This document shows, piece after piece, positions 43,889 to 52,644 of a stretch of DNA of 64,000 nucleotides (within the stretch, counting starts at the first letter, position 1; the number at the start of each line of letters is the position of its first letter). The notes beneath the pieces were generated by a model. The model searched no databases. It saw only the letters and a list, made by a program, of their open reading frames with translations, and was not told where the DNA came from. The translations under genes were made by a program, and so were the position numbers. The DNA is from Pseudomonas palleroniana (GTDB lineage Bacteria; Pseudomonadota; Gammaproteobacteria; Pseudomonadales; Pseudomonadaceae), in assembly GCF_003031675.1 (NCBI RefSeq), contig NZ_PYWX01000031.1:80408-144407 (forward strand). The letters are read 5' to 3'.

Positions 43889-45259
43889 TTGGAGTTATCG
43901 ACTGCTGCGTGGATGGTTCACGACACACGCCTCATGTTTTGCGTCCTGCTGGCCATCGCCAGCATCATCGTGCTGATCAGCGCGACCAAATTACCGCCGT
44001 TCCTGTCGATCCTGATCGGCACCTTTATCGCCGGTGTCGGCGCCGGGCTACCGCCGGAAGAAGTTGCCAAAGCCTTCAGCAAAGGCGCCGGGGCGATCCT
44101 CGGTGAGGCCGGCATCATCATTGCGCTGGGCTCGATGCTCGGCGCGTTGATGGCCGAATCCGGCGCAGCCGACCGCATCGCCACCACGTTGCTCGGGCTG
44201 GGCAAGGGCAAGTCATTGCCGTGGGTAATGGCCCTGGTGGCGATGGTCATCGGCCTGCCATTGTTCTTCGAAGTGGGCCTGGTGATGATGGTGCCGATCA
44301 TCTTCGTGATGGCCAAGCGTTCGAACCAGCCTCTGCTTAAAATCGCCATCCCGGCGCTCGCGGGCATGACCACCCTGCACGCCCTGATGCCGCCGCACCC
44401 CGGGCCGCTGATTGCGGTGGGCGCGTTGCACGCCGACCTGGGCCTGACCATGTTGCTGGGCTTCTGCCTGGCGGTACCGGCCGTGATGCTGGCCGGCCCG
44501 ATCTATGGCAACTGGCTGTCCAAACGCCTGCACGTGGATGAACCGGCCGATATCGGCGCGCTGTTCAGCGCACCGCCCAAGGCCCCGCGCCAGCCGAGCT
44601 TTGGGGTGTCGTTGCTGATCATTCTGTTGCCGGTGATTCTGATGCTGGGCAGCACCCTGGCCAAAGTCGCGCTGCCGGCAGAAAGCAGCATCGGCCTGAC
44701 CTTGAAGTTCCTCGGTGAACCACTGATCGCCCTCGGCCTCGCCGTGATCGCCGCCGTGATCTGCCTGGGCTGGGCCGCCGGCATGCCCCGCGCCGATGTC
44801 GGCAACACCCTGCGCAAAGCGCTCGCACCCATCGCCGTACTGCTGCTGACCATCGGCGCCGGCGGCGGCCTCAAGCAAACCCTGCTCGACGCCGGTGTCA
44901 GCCAGACCATCAGCAAGGTCGCCGAAGGCGCACACATGCCTTATCTCTTACTCGCCTGGCTGATCGCCGTGGCCTTGCGCCAGGCCACCGGCTCAGCGAC
45001 CGTCGCCACGACCACCACAGCCGGTATTCTCGCGCCGATGATGGCCGGGCTGGCGGCGACGCAGAGCTCATTGGTAGCCCTGGCGATTGGCGCAGGCTCG
45101 GTGTTCTTCTGCCACGTCAACGACGCCGGGTTCTGGATGGTGCGTGAGTACTTCGGCTTACAGCTCAAGCAGACGATCTGGGTGTGGTCGGTACTGCAGA
45201 CTATTGTGTCGGTCGTAGGTTTGATCGGGACGCTGTTGCTCTGGCATTTTCTGACCTGA
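43889..45259 (+). CDS. gntT: GntP-family gluconate:H+ symporter
   Basis: The 456-residue permease has about twelve hydrophobic segments and the GntP family sequence: KLPPFLSILIGTFIAGVGAGLP, LPLFFEVGLVMMVPIIFVMA, HPGPLIAVGAL and HVNDAGFWMVREYFGL. It probably imports gluconate. It uses a TTG start with a good AAGGAG seven bases upstream. No gluconokinase or GntR regulator is adjacent, so its control lies elsewhere. Confidence 0.92.
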   Translation: MELSTAAWMVHDTRLMFCVLLAIASIIVLISATKLPPFLSILIGTFIAGVGAGLPPEEVAKAFSKGAGAILGEAGIIIALGSMLGALMAESGAADRIATTLLGLGKGKSLPWVMALVAMVIGLPLFFEVGLVMMVPIIFVMAKRSNQPLLKIAIPALAGMTTLHALMPPHPGPLIAVGALHADLGLTMLLGFCLAVPAVMLAGPIYGNWLSKRLHVDEPADIGALFSAPPKAPRQPSFGVSLLIILLPVILMLGSTLAKVALPAESSIGLTLKFLGEPLIALGLAVIAAVICLGWAAGMPRADVGNTLRKALAPIAVLLLTIGAGGGLKQTLLDAGVSQTISKVAEGAHMPYLLLAWLIAVALRQATGSATVATTTTAGILAPMMAGLAATQSSLVALAIGAGSVFFCHVNDAGFWMVREYFGLQLKQTIWVWSVLQTIVSVVGLIGTLLLWHFLT

Positions 45260-45262
45260 GCC

Positions 45263-46552
45263 TCAGGCAGCCAAGGTGTGGCGCTTGCCAAACAGCGCCA
45301 CACTCGCCACACCCACCGCCCCCATCACCGCACAGTAACCCACACAAATCCACGGACTGGTCGGCATCAGCGCAATCAGCAACAGCGGCGTGGTACTCGC
45401 CCATAGCGCGTAGGCAATGTTGTAGGTAAAGGAAATCCCCGACACCCGCACCTGCGCCGGAAACAGCCCGACCATCACCGACGGCACCGCACCGACTACG
45501 CCACAACTCAAGCCCGCCAAGGCGTATGCCGCGCCCAGCCATACACCACCGGCGATCAGGCTGGCGTACAACACCGCAATGCCTACCGGCAGCAGCAGGC
45601 TATAGACCAGCACCGCGCGCCAAGCGCCGATGCGGTCGACCAAAAGGCCGGCGAGCACGCAGCCGATGTTCAGGAAGACGATGCCCAGCGCGCTCAAGGC
45701 GAAGGTGTGGCTGGGGCTCATACCGAAGGTTTTCTGCATCATGGTCGGGGTGATGACCACCAGTACCACCACGGCCGATGTCAGCACGCACGTGAGGATC
45801 ATCGCCGGCAGCAACACGGCGCGATGCTCACGCAGCACGGTGCGCAGCGGCAGTTCGGCAGCGGCCTGGCGGCGTGCCTGCATTTCGAGGAACACCGGGG
45901 TTTCGCTGAGCCAGCGGCGCAGCCAGACGCCGATCACACCGAACACACCACCGAGCAGGAACGGGAAGCGCCAGGCGTAATCGAGGATTTCGGCGGGGCT
46001 GAAGAGTTGCGCCAGCAGCGTCGCGGTGAGGGCACCAAGCAGGTAGCCGAAGGTCAGGCCGGCTTGCAGGAAACCCAGGGCGTAGCCGCGGTGATGGATC
46101 GGGGCGTGCTCGGCGACAAAGGTCCAGGCGCTGGGCACTTCGCCGCCGACCGCCGCCCCTTGCAGCACGCGCAAGGCGAGCAGAATCAGCGGTGCGAAAT
46201 AGCCGATTTGCGCGTACGTCGGCATGATCCCGATCAGCAGGCACGGCAAGGCCATCATCAGAATACTCAGGCTGAACACACGCTTGCGTCCCAGATGGTC
46301 GGCGAAGTGCGCCATCAGGATGCCGCCCAGCGGGCGTGCGAGGTAGCCAGTGACAAAGATGCCGAAGCTTTGCAGCAGGCGCAGCCACTCCGGCATTTCC
46401 GGCGGGAAGAACAGTTGGCTGAGGGTCAGTGCGAAGAATACGAAGATGATGAAGTCGTAGATTTCCAGGGCGCCGCCGAGGGCGGCCAGGCCCAGGGTTT
46501 TGTAGTCGGAGCGGGAAAAACGCTGCGCCTGTGAAGAGAAGGTGGCAGTCAT
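45263..46552 (-). CDS. MFS transporter, metabolite:H+ symporter (ProP/KgtP-like)
   Basis: The 429-residue protein has twelve membrane segments and the MHS-subfamily signature: LGGALEIYDFIIFVFFALTL in helix 1, YLARPLGGILMAHFADHLGRKRVF in loop 2-3 and PSAWTFVAEHAPIHHRGYALGFLQAG. Members take up dicarboxylates, citrate, shikimate or betaine. The substrate here is unknown. It is convergent with gntT (3-base gap) and divergent from the atoE-like gene. Confidence 0.9.
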   Translation of the reverse strand: MTATFSSQAQRFSRSDYKTLGLAALGGALEIYDFIIFVFFALTLSQLFFPPEMPEWLRLLQSFGIFVTGYLARPLGGILMAHFADHLGRKRVFSLSILMMALPCLLIGIMPTYAQIGYFAPLILLALRVLQGAAVGGEVPSAWTFVAEHAPIHHRGYALGFLQAGLTFGYLLGALTATLLAQLFSPAEILDYAWRFPFLLGGVFGVIGVWLRRWLSETPVFLEMQARRQAAAELPLRTVLREHRAVLLPAMILTCVLTSAVVVLVVITPTMMQKTFGMSPSHTFALSALGIVFLNIGCVLAGLLVDRIGAWRAVLVYSLLLPVGIAVLYASLIAGGVWLGAAYALAGLSCGVVGAVPSVMVGLFPAQVRVSGISFTYNIAYALWASTTPLLLIALMPTSPWICVGYCAVMGAVGVASVALFGKRHTLAA

Positions 46553-46738
46553 GTGAAAGCTCGGCAGACAAACAAAATGGCGTGCAGGTTATGAGCTGAG
46601 CCCAATGATGGCAATCACGACAGATATATTTGTTTTCCTCATTGATCGATGAAGATAACTGCATTCCCATATCAATAGCCGTAGCGGAACATGCCGTAAA
46701 ACTGCCGAACCTCATAATAAATACAAGAGGAATGACTC

Positions 46739-48157
46739 GTGGCCGATGCTATCGAAGAAAGCCGCTATGCCCGCTTTGCCCTGCGCTGCTCCAATTTCGC
46801 CGAGCGCTGGTTTCCTGACTCCTGGGTGTTTGCCGCCCTCGCCGTGATCATCGTGGCCGTGGCGACCCTGGGCATGGGCGCCGCGCCCACCGAAGCCGCC
46901 AAGGCTTTTGGTGACGGTTTCTGGAGTTTGATCCCGTTCACCATGCAGATGGCCTTCGTGGTGATCGGTGGTTATGTGGTGGCCAGCTCGCCGCCTGCGG
47001 TGAAGTTGATCGACCGGCTGGCGCGTATCCCGAAGAACGGCCGCTCGGCCGTGGCCTGGGTGGCGTTGATTTCCATGGTCGCCTCCTTGCTCAACTGGGG
47101 CCTGTCCCTGGTGTTCGGTGGGCTACTGGTACGCGCACTGGCCCGGCGCACGGATTTGCGCATGGACTACCGCGCCGCCGGTGCGGCTGCCTATTTGGGG
47201 CTGGGCGCAGTGTGGGCGCTGGGGTTGTCGTCATCCGCCGCGCAGTTGCAGGCCAACCCGGCGAGCTTGCCGCCCTCGATCCTGGCGATCACCGGGATGA
47301 TCCCGTTCACCGACACCATCTTCCTGTGGCAATCCGGCGCGCTGTTGCTGGCGTTGATCGTGGTCTCGCTGATCGTCGCCTACGCCACCGCACCAGGGCC
47401 GAACAGCGCCCGCGATGCCAAGGCGTGCGGCGTCGACCCGGCGTTCAACCTGCCCAAGCCGCAAGCACCGAGCCGCCCTGGCGAATGGCTGGAACACAGC
47501 CCGCTGCTGACCATCCTGCTGGCCTTGCTGGCCGCCGGCTGGCTGTTCCATGAGTTTTCGACCAAGCCGGCGATCAGTGCGATCTCGGGACTGAACACCT
47601 ACAACTTCCTGTTCATCATGGTCGGCGCACTGCTGCACTGGCGTCCGCGCAGCTTCCTCGATGCAGTGACTCGCGCCGTGCCGACCACCACCGGCGTGCT
47701 GATCCAGTTCCCGCTGTACGGCTCGATCGCTGCGTTGATGACCGGGGTCAAGGGCGGCGATGGCCAGACCCTGGCGCACCATATCTCGACCTTCTTTACC
47801 TCTATCGCCTCCCACGACACCTACGCACTATTGATGGGCGTGTACTCGGCGGTCCTGGGCTTCTTTATTCCGTCAGGCGGCGGCAAGTGGATCATCGAAG
47901 CGCCTTATGTGATGCAAGTGGCCAATGACTTGCAGTATCACCTGGGCTGGGCAGTGCAGATCTACAATGCCGCCGAAGCGCTGCCGAACCTGATCAACCC
48001 GTTCTACATGCTGCCGCTGCTGGGCGTGTTGGGGTTGAAGGCACGGGATCTGATCGGGTTTTCGTTCGTGCAACTGCTGGTGCACACGCCGTTGGTGCTG
48101 TTCCTGCTGTGGGCGCTGGGGACGACGTTGAAGTATTTGCCGCCGGTGATGCCTTAA
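46739..48157 (+). CDS. atoE: Short-chain fatty acid transporter (AtoE family)
   Basis: The 472-residue membrane protein matches the AtoE family: NFAERWFPDSWVFAALAVI near the start, LLNWGLSLVFGGLLVRALAR in the middle and FIPSGGGKWIIEAPYV near the end. AtoE imports butyrate and related acids. A GTG start with AGAGGAA upstream fits; an ATG seven bases earlier is in another frame. No acetoacetyl-CoA transferase genes lie alongside. Confidence 0.92.
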   Translation: MADAIEESRYARFALRCSNFAERWFPDSWVFAALAVIIVAVATLGMGAAPTEAAKAFGDGFWSLIPFTMQMAFVVIGGYVVASSPPAVKLIDRLARIPKNGRSAVAWVALISMVASLLNWGLSLVFGGLLVRALARRTDLRMDYRAAGAAAYLGLGAVWALGLSSSAAQLQANPASLPPSILAITGMIPFTDTIFLWQSGALLLALIVVSLIVAYATAPGPNSARDAKACGVDPAFNLPKPQAPSRPGEWLEHSPLLTILLALLAAGWLFHEFSTKPAISAISGLNTYNFLFIMVGALLHWRPRSFLDAVTRAVPTTTGVLIQFPLYGSIAALMTGVKGGDGQTLAHHISTFFTSIASHDTYALLMGVYSAVLGFFIPSGGGKWIIEAPYVMQVANDLQYHLGWAVQIYNAAEALPNLINPFYMLPLLGVLGLKARDLIGFSFVQLLVHTPLVLFLLWALGTTLKYLPPVMP

Positions 48158-48165
48158 TCAACGGG

Positions 48166-48193
48166 TGAAGCACCTGTTGCAACAGGTGCTTCA
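48166..48193. terminator. 28-bp perfect palindrome shared by atoE and hepT ends
   Basis: TGAAGCACCTGTTG is followed directly by its exact complement. It starts 9 bases after the atoE stop and includes the hepT stop codon on the other strand. It could end both convergent transcripts, but lacks a T run. Confidence 0.65.
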
Positions 48194-48535
48194 TGCAGGA
48201 GCAACAGGGAGACACTCGAGTAAATCAGGCAATGCGATCTGGATCGTGTCCCAAACCACATCCAGGTTGATATCGAAGTAGCCGTGGGCGATCCGGTTGC
48301 GCATTCCGCGCATGCTGCGCCAAGGAACGTGTGAATGAGCCGCAGCGAATTCCGCATGTTGATCCATGATTTTCGTTGAGGCTTCACCGATGATGATCAA
48401 ACTCATAACCACCGCTTGCTGGGTACGCCTGTCCTCCAAAAACTCATCTTTGCTCAAGCCTTCGACAAAGCTGATCGCATCAACAGTGGCCTGCCTTATG
48501 TGGTCCAGATAATCCCCGAGGCGGTTTGCAGTCAT
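48191..48535 (-). CDS. hepT: HepT-family toxin of a HEPN/MNT pair
   Basis: The 114-residue HEPN-domain protein (DUF86) carries the RX4HXY motif as RNRIAHGYF near residue 81. In studied pairs HepT is a toxin (RNase or tRNA-targeting) that the partner MntA silences by AMP transfer to the Tyr of this motif. All three residues, Arg, His and Tyr, are present. It overlaps the mntA gene by four bases. Confidence 0.9.
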   Translation of the reverse strand: MTANRLGDYLDHIRQATVDAISFVEGLSKDEFLEDRRTQQAVVMSLIIIGEASTKIMDQHAEFAAAHSHVPWRSMRGMRNRIAHGYFDINLDVVWDTIQIALPDLLECLPVAPA

Positions 48536-48822
48536 ACCGGCCGCGCCTCAGCCAACACCTTCGCGCGAAACTTCAAAGGCAAATCGGCAGGCGTCAGTAG
48601 ATCCACATTGACCCCTAATAGATCTTCAAGCTCGACTTGCAGCCCACCAAGATCAAATAGTGTGGTCCCCGGCGGCGCATCGACCAGCAAATCAAGGTCG
48701 CTCCCTTCTTGGTCGGTACCCAGCAATACAGACCCAAATACCCTTGGGTTTGAAATGCGAAAACGGCCCACCACTTCTCTGACGGCCGCTCGCTTCAGAT
48801 CCAGCGCGGTTGAAGGTTTCAC
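48532..48822 (-). CDS. mntA: MntA-family nucleotidyltransferase antitoxin
   Basis: The 96-residue minimal nucleotidyltransferase has the motif RVFGSVLLGTDQEGSDLDLLVD: GS, nine residues, then DxD. It is the first gene of the pair, before hepT, the usual antitoxin-toxin order. Together they form a type VII toxin-antitoxin module. The catalytic residues are intact, so it should be able to AMPylate HepT. Confidence 0.9.
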   Translation of the reverse strand: MKPSTALDLKRAAVREVVGRFRISNPRVFGSVLLGTDQEGSDLDLLVDAPPGTTLFDLGGLQVELEDLLGVNVDLLTPADLPLKFRAKVLAEARPV

Positions 48823-48980
48823 GGTTCACCCCGGTGACATCCATTATCGGGCAAGTCTAGCAGCGCGGGGCGCGTGTAGACACGTCTGGCTGCTCACATC
48901 ACTGTCTTCGTTCCGTCACATTGCATTGCTACCGTCCTGCGAAATATCTTGCAACATCTCGCCAGCAAGGACTCCCAGCA

Positions 48981-50681
48981 ATGAGTGACGAGCACGAAGA
49001 CCGCCCTTCCCCCGATTCCGTAGCCCAACCGCCGGTCGATACCAGCCGCCGGCGCTTCCTGGGGGGCGCGGCGGTGCTGGGGGTGGGCGCGACGTTGAGT
49101 GCCTGCGGCAACGCCAACCAGACGCCGGGCAAACCGGTGGAGCGGCCACTGACGCCGCAAGAGCTGGACAAGGCCCTGCACGAGCAGGTGAAAACCGTGG
49201 TGGTGATTTATGCCGAGAACCGCAGCTTCAACAATCTGTTTGCGGACTTCCCTGGCGTAGAAAAACCCTTGTCGGCGCTGTCGGCCGCAGACACCCAGCA
49301 ACGCGACCGCGACGGCAGCCTGCTGAGCACATTGCCACCGGCCTGGGGCGGTGTGTTGCAAGTCGGCCCACAAACGGTGGATGGAGTGACCTATCCCAGT
49401 GAAGTGCAATTCCAGGAAAACCTGCCCAACGCACCGTTTGCCCTCAAGGGGCCGAACGCCGAAGACCTGCCGCTGAGCCTGGTCACCCGTGATTTGTGGC
49501 ACGTGTTCTATCAAAACCAGATGCAGATCAACGGCGGCAAGAACGATAACTTCGTCGCCTGGGCCGATTCCGGTGGTCTGGTAATGGGTTATTACGCCCA
49601 GAGCCGTTACTCCCTGCGCCTGTGGGACGTGGCCAAGGAATTTGTACTGTGCGACAACTTCTTCCAGGGAGCATTTGGTGGCTCGTTCCTTAACCACCAG
49701 TATCTGATCAGCGCTACCGCGCCGTTTTATCCCAATGCTGCGCAATCGGTCGCCAAGGCCCAGATCGCCACGCTGCAAAGCGATGACCCGACCGACACTC
49801 GTCTCAAGCCGTTGGACAAGTCCCCCGCCAGCGCCATGACCGGCCCGCCGCAGTTCGGCCCTAGCGCACTGACCCCGGATGGTTACGGCGTGAATACCTT
49901 GGCGCCGCCCTACTGGCCGACCTGGATTCGCGACCCGCAAAACCCGGACTACGCCAAGGCCGATCTGCCCAACGTACTGGTACCGCAGACCCACGAACAC
50001 ATCGGCGACAAGTTGTCGAAGAAGAACGTCGACTGGGCCTGGTATGCCGGCGCATGGCAAGCGACCCTGGACCAGTTCAAGGATTCGGGCGGCATCCCGA
50101 AGATCCCGAACTTCCAGTACCACCACCAACCATTCAACTATTTCAAGCAACAAGGTCCGGAAAATCGCGCTGAACGCGACAAACGCCTGCGCGACGGCGG
50201 ATTGGGCGATGAGGCCAGCACCAACAAATTCTTCGCCGACGCCCAGGCCGGCAAGCTGCCCGCCGTGACCTTCTACAAGCCCCAGGGCAACCTGAACATG
50301 CACGCCGGTTACGCCGACGTGGCATCGGGTGATCGCCACATCGCCCGCGCCTTGAAAGTCCTGCAGGAAAGCCCGCAGTGGAAAAACATGGTCGTGGTGG
50401 TCACCGTGGATGAAAACGGCGGCTGGTGGGACCACGTTGCTCCGCCCAAGGGCGACCGTTGGGGCCCGGGCAGCCGGGTGCCGGCGCTGGTGGTGTCGCC
50501 ATTTGCCCGTAAAGGCACGGTTGACCATACGGTGTACGACACAGCATCGATCCTGCGCTTGATCACCCGGGTGTTCCAGTTGGAGAAACTGGACGGTCTC
50601 AAGCAACGGGATGACGCGATGATCGCCCGTGGCCAGAAGCCCATGGGCGACTTGAGCAACGCATTGCAGTTCAATGTGTAG
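48981..50681 (+). CDS. Tat-exported phosphoesterase (AcpA/phospholipase C family)
   Basis: The 566-residue protein begins with a twin-arginine signal (TSRRRFLGGAAVLGVGATLSACG), in which a lipobox-like LSAC also occurs. The catalytic domain has VVVIYAENRSFNNLFADFPG near the start and VVTVDENGGWWDHVAPP near the end, the pattern of the PF04185 phosphoesterases that include phospholipase C and the acid phosphatase AcpA. The long inserts resemble the AcpA type rather than PlcH. It probably frees phosphate in the periplasm or outside. The ATG at 48981 has an AAGGACTCCCAGCA leader; an upstream start at 48921 is less likely. No pho box could be assigned. Confidence 0.88.
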   Translation: MSDEHEDRPSPDSVAQPPVDTSRRRFLGGAAVLGVGATLSACGNANQTPGKPVERPLTPQELDKALHEQVKTVVVIYAENRSFNNLFADFPGVEKPLSALSAADTQQRDRDGSLLSTLPPAWGGVLQVGPQTVDGVTYPSEVQFQENLPNAPFALKGPNAEDLPLSLVTRDLWHVFYQNQMQINGGKNDNFVAWADSGGLVMGYYAQSRYSLRLWDVAKEFVLCDNFFQGAFGGSFLNHQYLISATAPFYPNAAQSVAKAQIATLQSDDPTDTRLKPLDKSPASAMTGPPQFGPSALTPDGYGVNTLAPPYWPTWIRDPQNPDYAKADLPNVLVPQTHEHIGDKLSKKNVDWAWYAGAWQATLDQFKDSGGIPKIPNFQYHHQPFNYFKQQGPENRAERDKRLRDGGLGDEASTNKFFADAQAGKLPAVTFYKPQGNLNMHAGYADVASGDRHIARALKVLQESPQWKNMVVVVTVDENGGWWDHVAPPKGDRWGPGSRVPALVVSPFARKGTVDHTVYDTASILRLITRVFQLEKLDGLKQRDDAMIARGQKPMGDLSNALQFNV

Positions 50682-50803
50682 GTTTTCTTATCCAATAGCG
50701 ACACACCGGGCGATTTAACACGCAGTTTTGCTGGTCAGCCGCTACTGTGTGGGGGTGGGCTTTCACCCCGCGCAGACGGGCTTTCGCTGACAAGGAATCA
50801 AGC

Positions 50804-51973
50804 ATGTTCAAACCGACCCGGTTGTCTTTTGCCCTGGCCGCACTCTTGGGGAGTGCGGCCGTCCAGGCTGATATCGAAGTGCCGCTAGGCAGTACGCAGC
50901 GCGTCACCCAGTTGTTCGCTTTCCCCAATAATTGCAACGTGATCTGCTTTCGGCCCTGGTCGCTGGAACAGACCGTCGAGCACTACTTGAACCAGAGCCT
51001 GCAGCGTGATGGCTACAACCGTGCCAAGGTCAGCGTGAAGACCCACGAGGGCCAGCTCTCGGCGACCTTCAGCGGCGTGCCTGACAACTACGGCCAGCCT
51101 TTGAGCAAATTGCTCGACACCGCCGACCTGGCTTACCAAGGCGCCAGCAAGCTCAACAGCGACGGTAAGTGGGCGTACAACTGGTACCTGTTCCTGCCGT
51201 TGGGCATGGCCCTGGAAAACCGCAAGAGCATTGAGCTGCTGCACTTCCCACCGGACTACTCACTGACCCAGGCCCAGGACTACCTGGAATCGGCCACGAC
51301 CGACCGTTGGGCGACCTTGCTCACCGACAACGGTATCCCGGCCACAGAAACGCCTGCGTACCAGACGATCATCGATATCGCTCCCGTCGCTGCACCGTCT
51401 AACGCGGGCAAGGATCTGGAAGGCGTCTACAGCTATTTCAATGTCTACCAGACACGCATGGTCCAGGAGCTGAGCCTGACGCCAAGTGGCTCCTTGCCGA
51501 TGGTCGCGTTCGGCGCACCGGTGCGCAATTGGATCAAGCAGCAATACGGCCAGACCGTCGGTGTGCTGGGCCTGGCGCAGATCAGCCCGGCCGCCGGCAA
51601 AACAGTGTCGGTGCTGGGCTCCAACCATCCCAGTTACATCTGGTATGCGGCTGACCCGGCCACCTATGACGGTAACGAGCAAAAAGCCGATGAAGCGGGC
51701 TTGAAAGTCATGGGGCAGGATTTGAGCGCCGCCTGCTGGCAAGCGGGGATGGGGCAGAAACCGGCCGGCGATCCCAATGTGTTGCTTAAAGCGTGCATGA
51801 ACACCTGGCAAGTCACGCGCAAGGAGCAGACCTGTGAGCTGTTCTACACCTCGGTGCGCAACCTGACACCGGAGCAAGCCAATGCCAAATGCGCCACGCC
51901 GGTCATCAAGGCCCAGCTCAAACAACTGAAAACCGCTGCTCCAATCCCCACCCTCGCAGCCCCAGCGTTGTAA
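50804..51973 (+). CDS. Secreted protein of unknown function
   Basis: The 389-residue protein has a signal peptide (LSFALAALLGSAAVQAD) and no further membrane segment, so it is periplasmic or outer-membrane associated. I do not recognise a family. It has six or more cysteines in the mature part (NNCNVICFRPW near the start; AACWQAG, LKACMNTW, EQTCELF and AKCATP near the end), which suggests disulfides. Trp, Tyr and Asn are frequent. The ATG at 50804 follows AAGGAATCAAGC. It follows the phosphoesterase gene by 122 bases on the same strand, which hints at, but does not prove, joint expression. Confidence 0.8.
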   Translation: MFKPTRLSFALAALLGSAAVQADIEVPLGSTQRVTQLFAFPNNCNVICFRPWSLEQTVEHYLNQSLQRDGYNRAKVSVKTHEGQLSATFSGVPDNYGQPLSKLLDTADLAYQGASKLNSDGKWAYNWYLFLPLGMALENRKSIELLHFPPDYSLTQAQDYLESATTDRWATLLTDNGIPATETPAYQTIIDIAPVAAPSNAGKDLEGVYSYFNVYQTRMVQELSLTPSGSLPMVAFGAPVRNWIKQQYGQTVGVLGLAQISPAAGKTVSVLGSNHPSYIWYAADPATYDGNEQKADEAGLKVMGQDLSAACWQAGMGQKPAGDPNVLLKACMNTWQVTRKEQTCELFYTSVRNLTPEQANAKCATPVIKAQLKQLKTAAPIPTLAAPAL

Positions 51974-51990
51974 ATCACGCAAAAAACCCG

Positions 51991-52022
51991 GGTTTCTACT
52001 GTCAGATTTGACAGTAGAAACC
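51991..52022 (-). terminator. Perfect hairpin with T tail on the minus strand
   Basis: GGTTTCTACTGTCA and TGACAGTAGAAACC form a 14-bp stem with a four-base loop, 17 bases after the stop of the secreted-protein gene. The T run (AAAAAA at 51981 on the plus strand) lies on the side that serves minus-strand transcription, yet no minus-strand gene ends here. Confidence 0.6.
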
Positions 52023-52119
52023 GGATCCAACTTCGACGATTCTTGAGCAGCCCCCATCAGCTGCGAGACTGGTAGTCAGACAACATCAGCAAGTCGATGC
52101 AGCCTAACCCAGGAGAGTC

Positions 52120-52644
52120 ATGAAAACTCATGCCATGGATAAGGCCAAAGCGTCTGTAAATGACTGCCTTTACCCCTTCAAGACACTGCTTGTTGAACAG
52201 GGTTACCCTTCGACCAAGCAATTCAAGGTTTTGCACGACATTGAGGGTGTCGGCGCCGGGGTCAAGGCCCGCGTAGCCTTCGACGCCCGCGTGCGCATCG
52301 CCAAAGTCTCCGGCTACGCGGTCAGCGAGCGACGCCTGCATACCTTGCAGTTGTCGTCACGCATCCACTTGTACGACCGCTGGTTCGCCGGTTTATTGAT
52401 GCACTCGTGCAACCCGAACGTGTTTTTCGACACCACCTACCTGGAGGTGTGGACCGTGCAGCCCTTGCGCGCCGGCACAATCCTGAGCATGGATTACGCG
52501 AGCACCGAGGACGTGTTGTTCCGGCAGTTCGCTTGCCAATGTGGCGAGCTGAACTGCCGAGGGTGGATCACCGGCAGCCAGGAGCCGCTGAACGCCGAAG
52601 GCCAGGCGTTCATGCAGCAGTGGCGGATGCGCAAAAGCCCTTAG
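52120..52644 (+). CDS. SET-domain protein with post-SET cysteines
   Basis: The 174-residue protein matches the SET lysine-methyltransferase fold in its second half: FAGLLMHSCNPNVFFDTTYLEVW (the NH/C-P-N pseudoknot part), PLRAGTILSMDYASTEDVLF (the ELT-DY part) and the post-SET-like CQCGELNCRGWITG with three cysteines. SET proteins are typical of eukaryotes and are scattered in bacteria, where targets are mostly unknown. The S-adenosyl-methionine-binding Asn and the Tyr of the active site seem present. It stands alone, with its end overlapping the end of the convergent carbonic anhydrase gene by four bases. Confidence 0.85.
   Translation: MKTHAMDKAKASVNDCLYPFKTLLVEQGYPSTKQFKVLHDIEGVGAGVKARVAFDARVRIAKVSGYAVSERRLHTLQLSSRIHLYDRWFAGLLMHSCNPNVFFDTTYLEVWTVQPLRAGTILSMDYASTEDVLFRQFACQCGELNCRGWITGSQEPLNAEGQAFMQQWRMRKSP

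Noticed and set aside
48894..50606. 570-codon open frame antisense to the phosphoesterase gene
   Set aside because: The plus-strand frame has a Tat signal and family motifs; the antisense frame has neither a family match nor a ribosome binding site.
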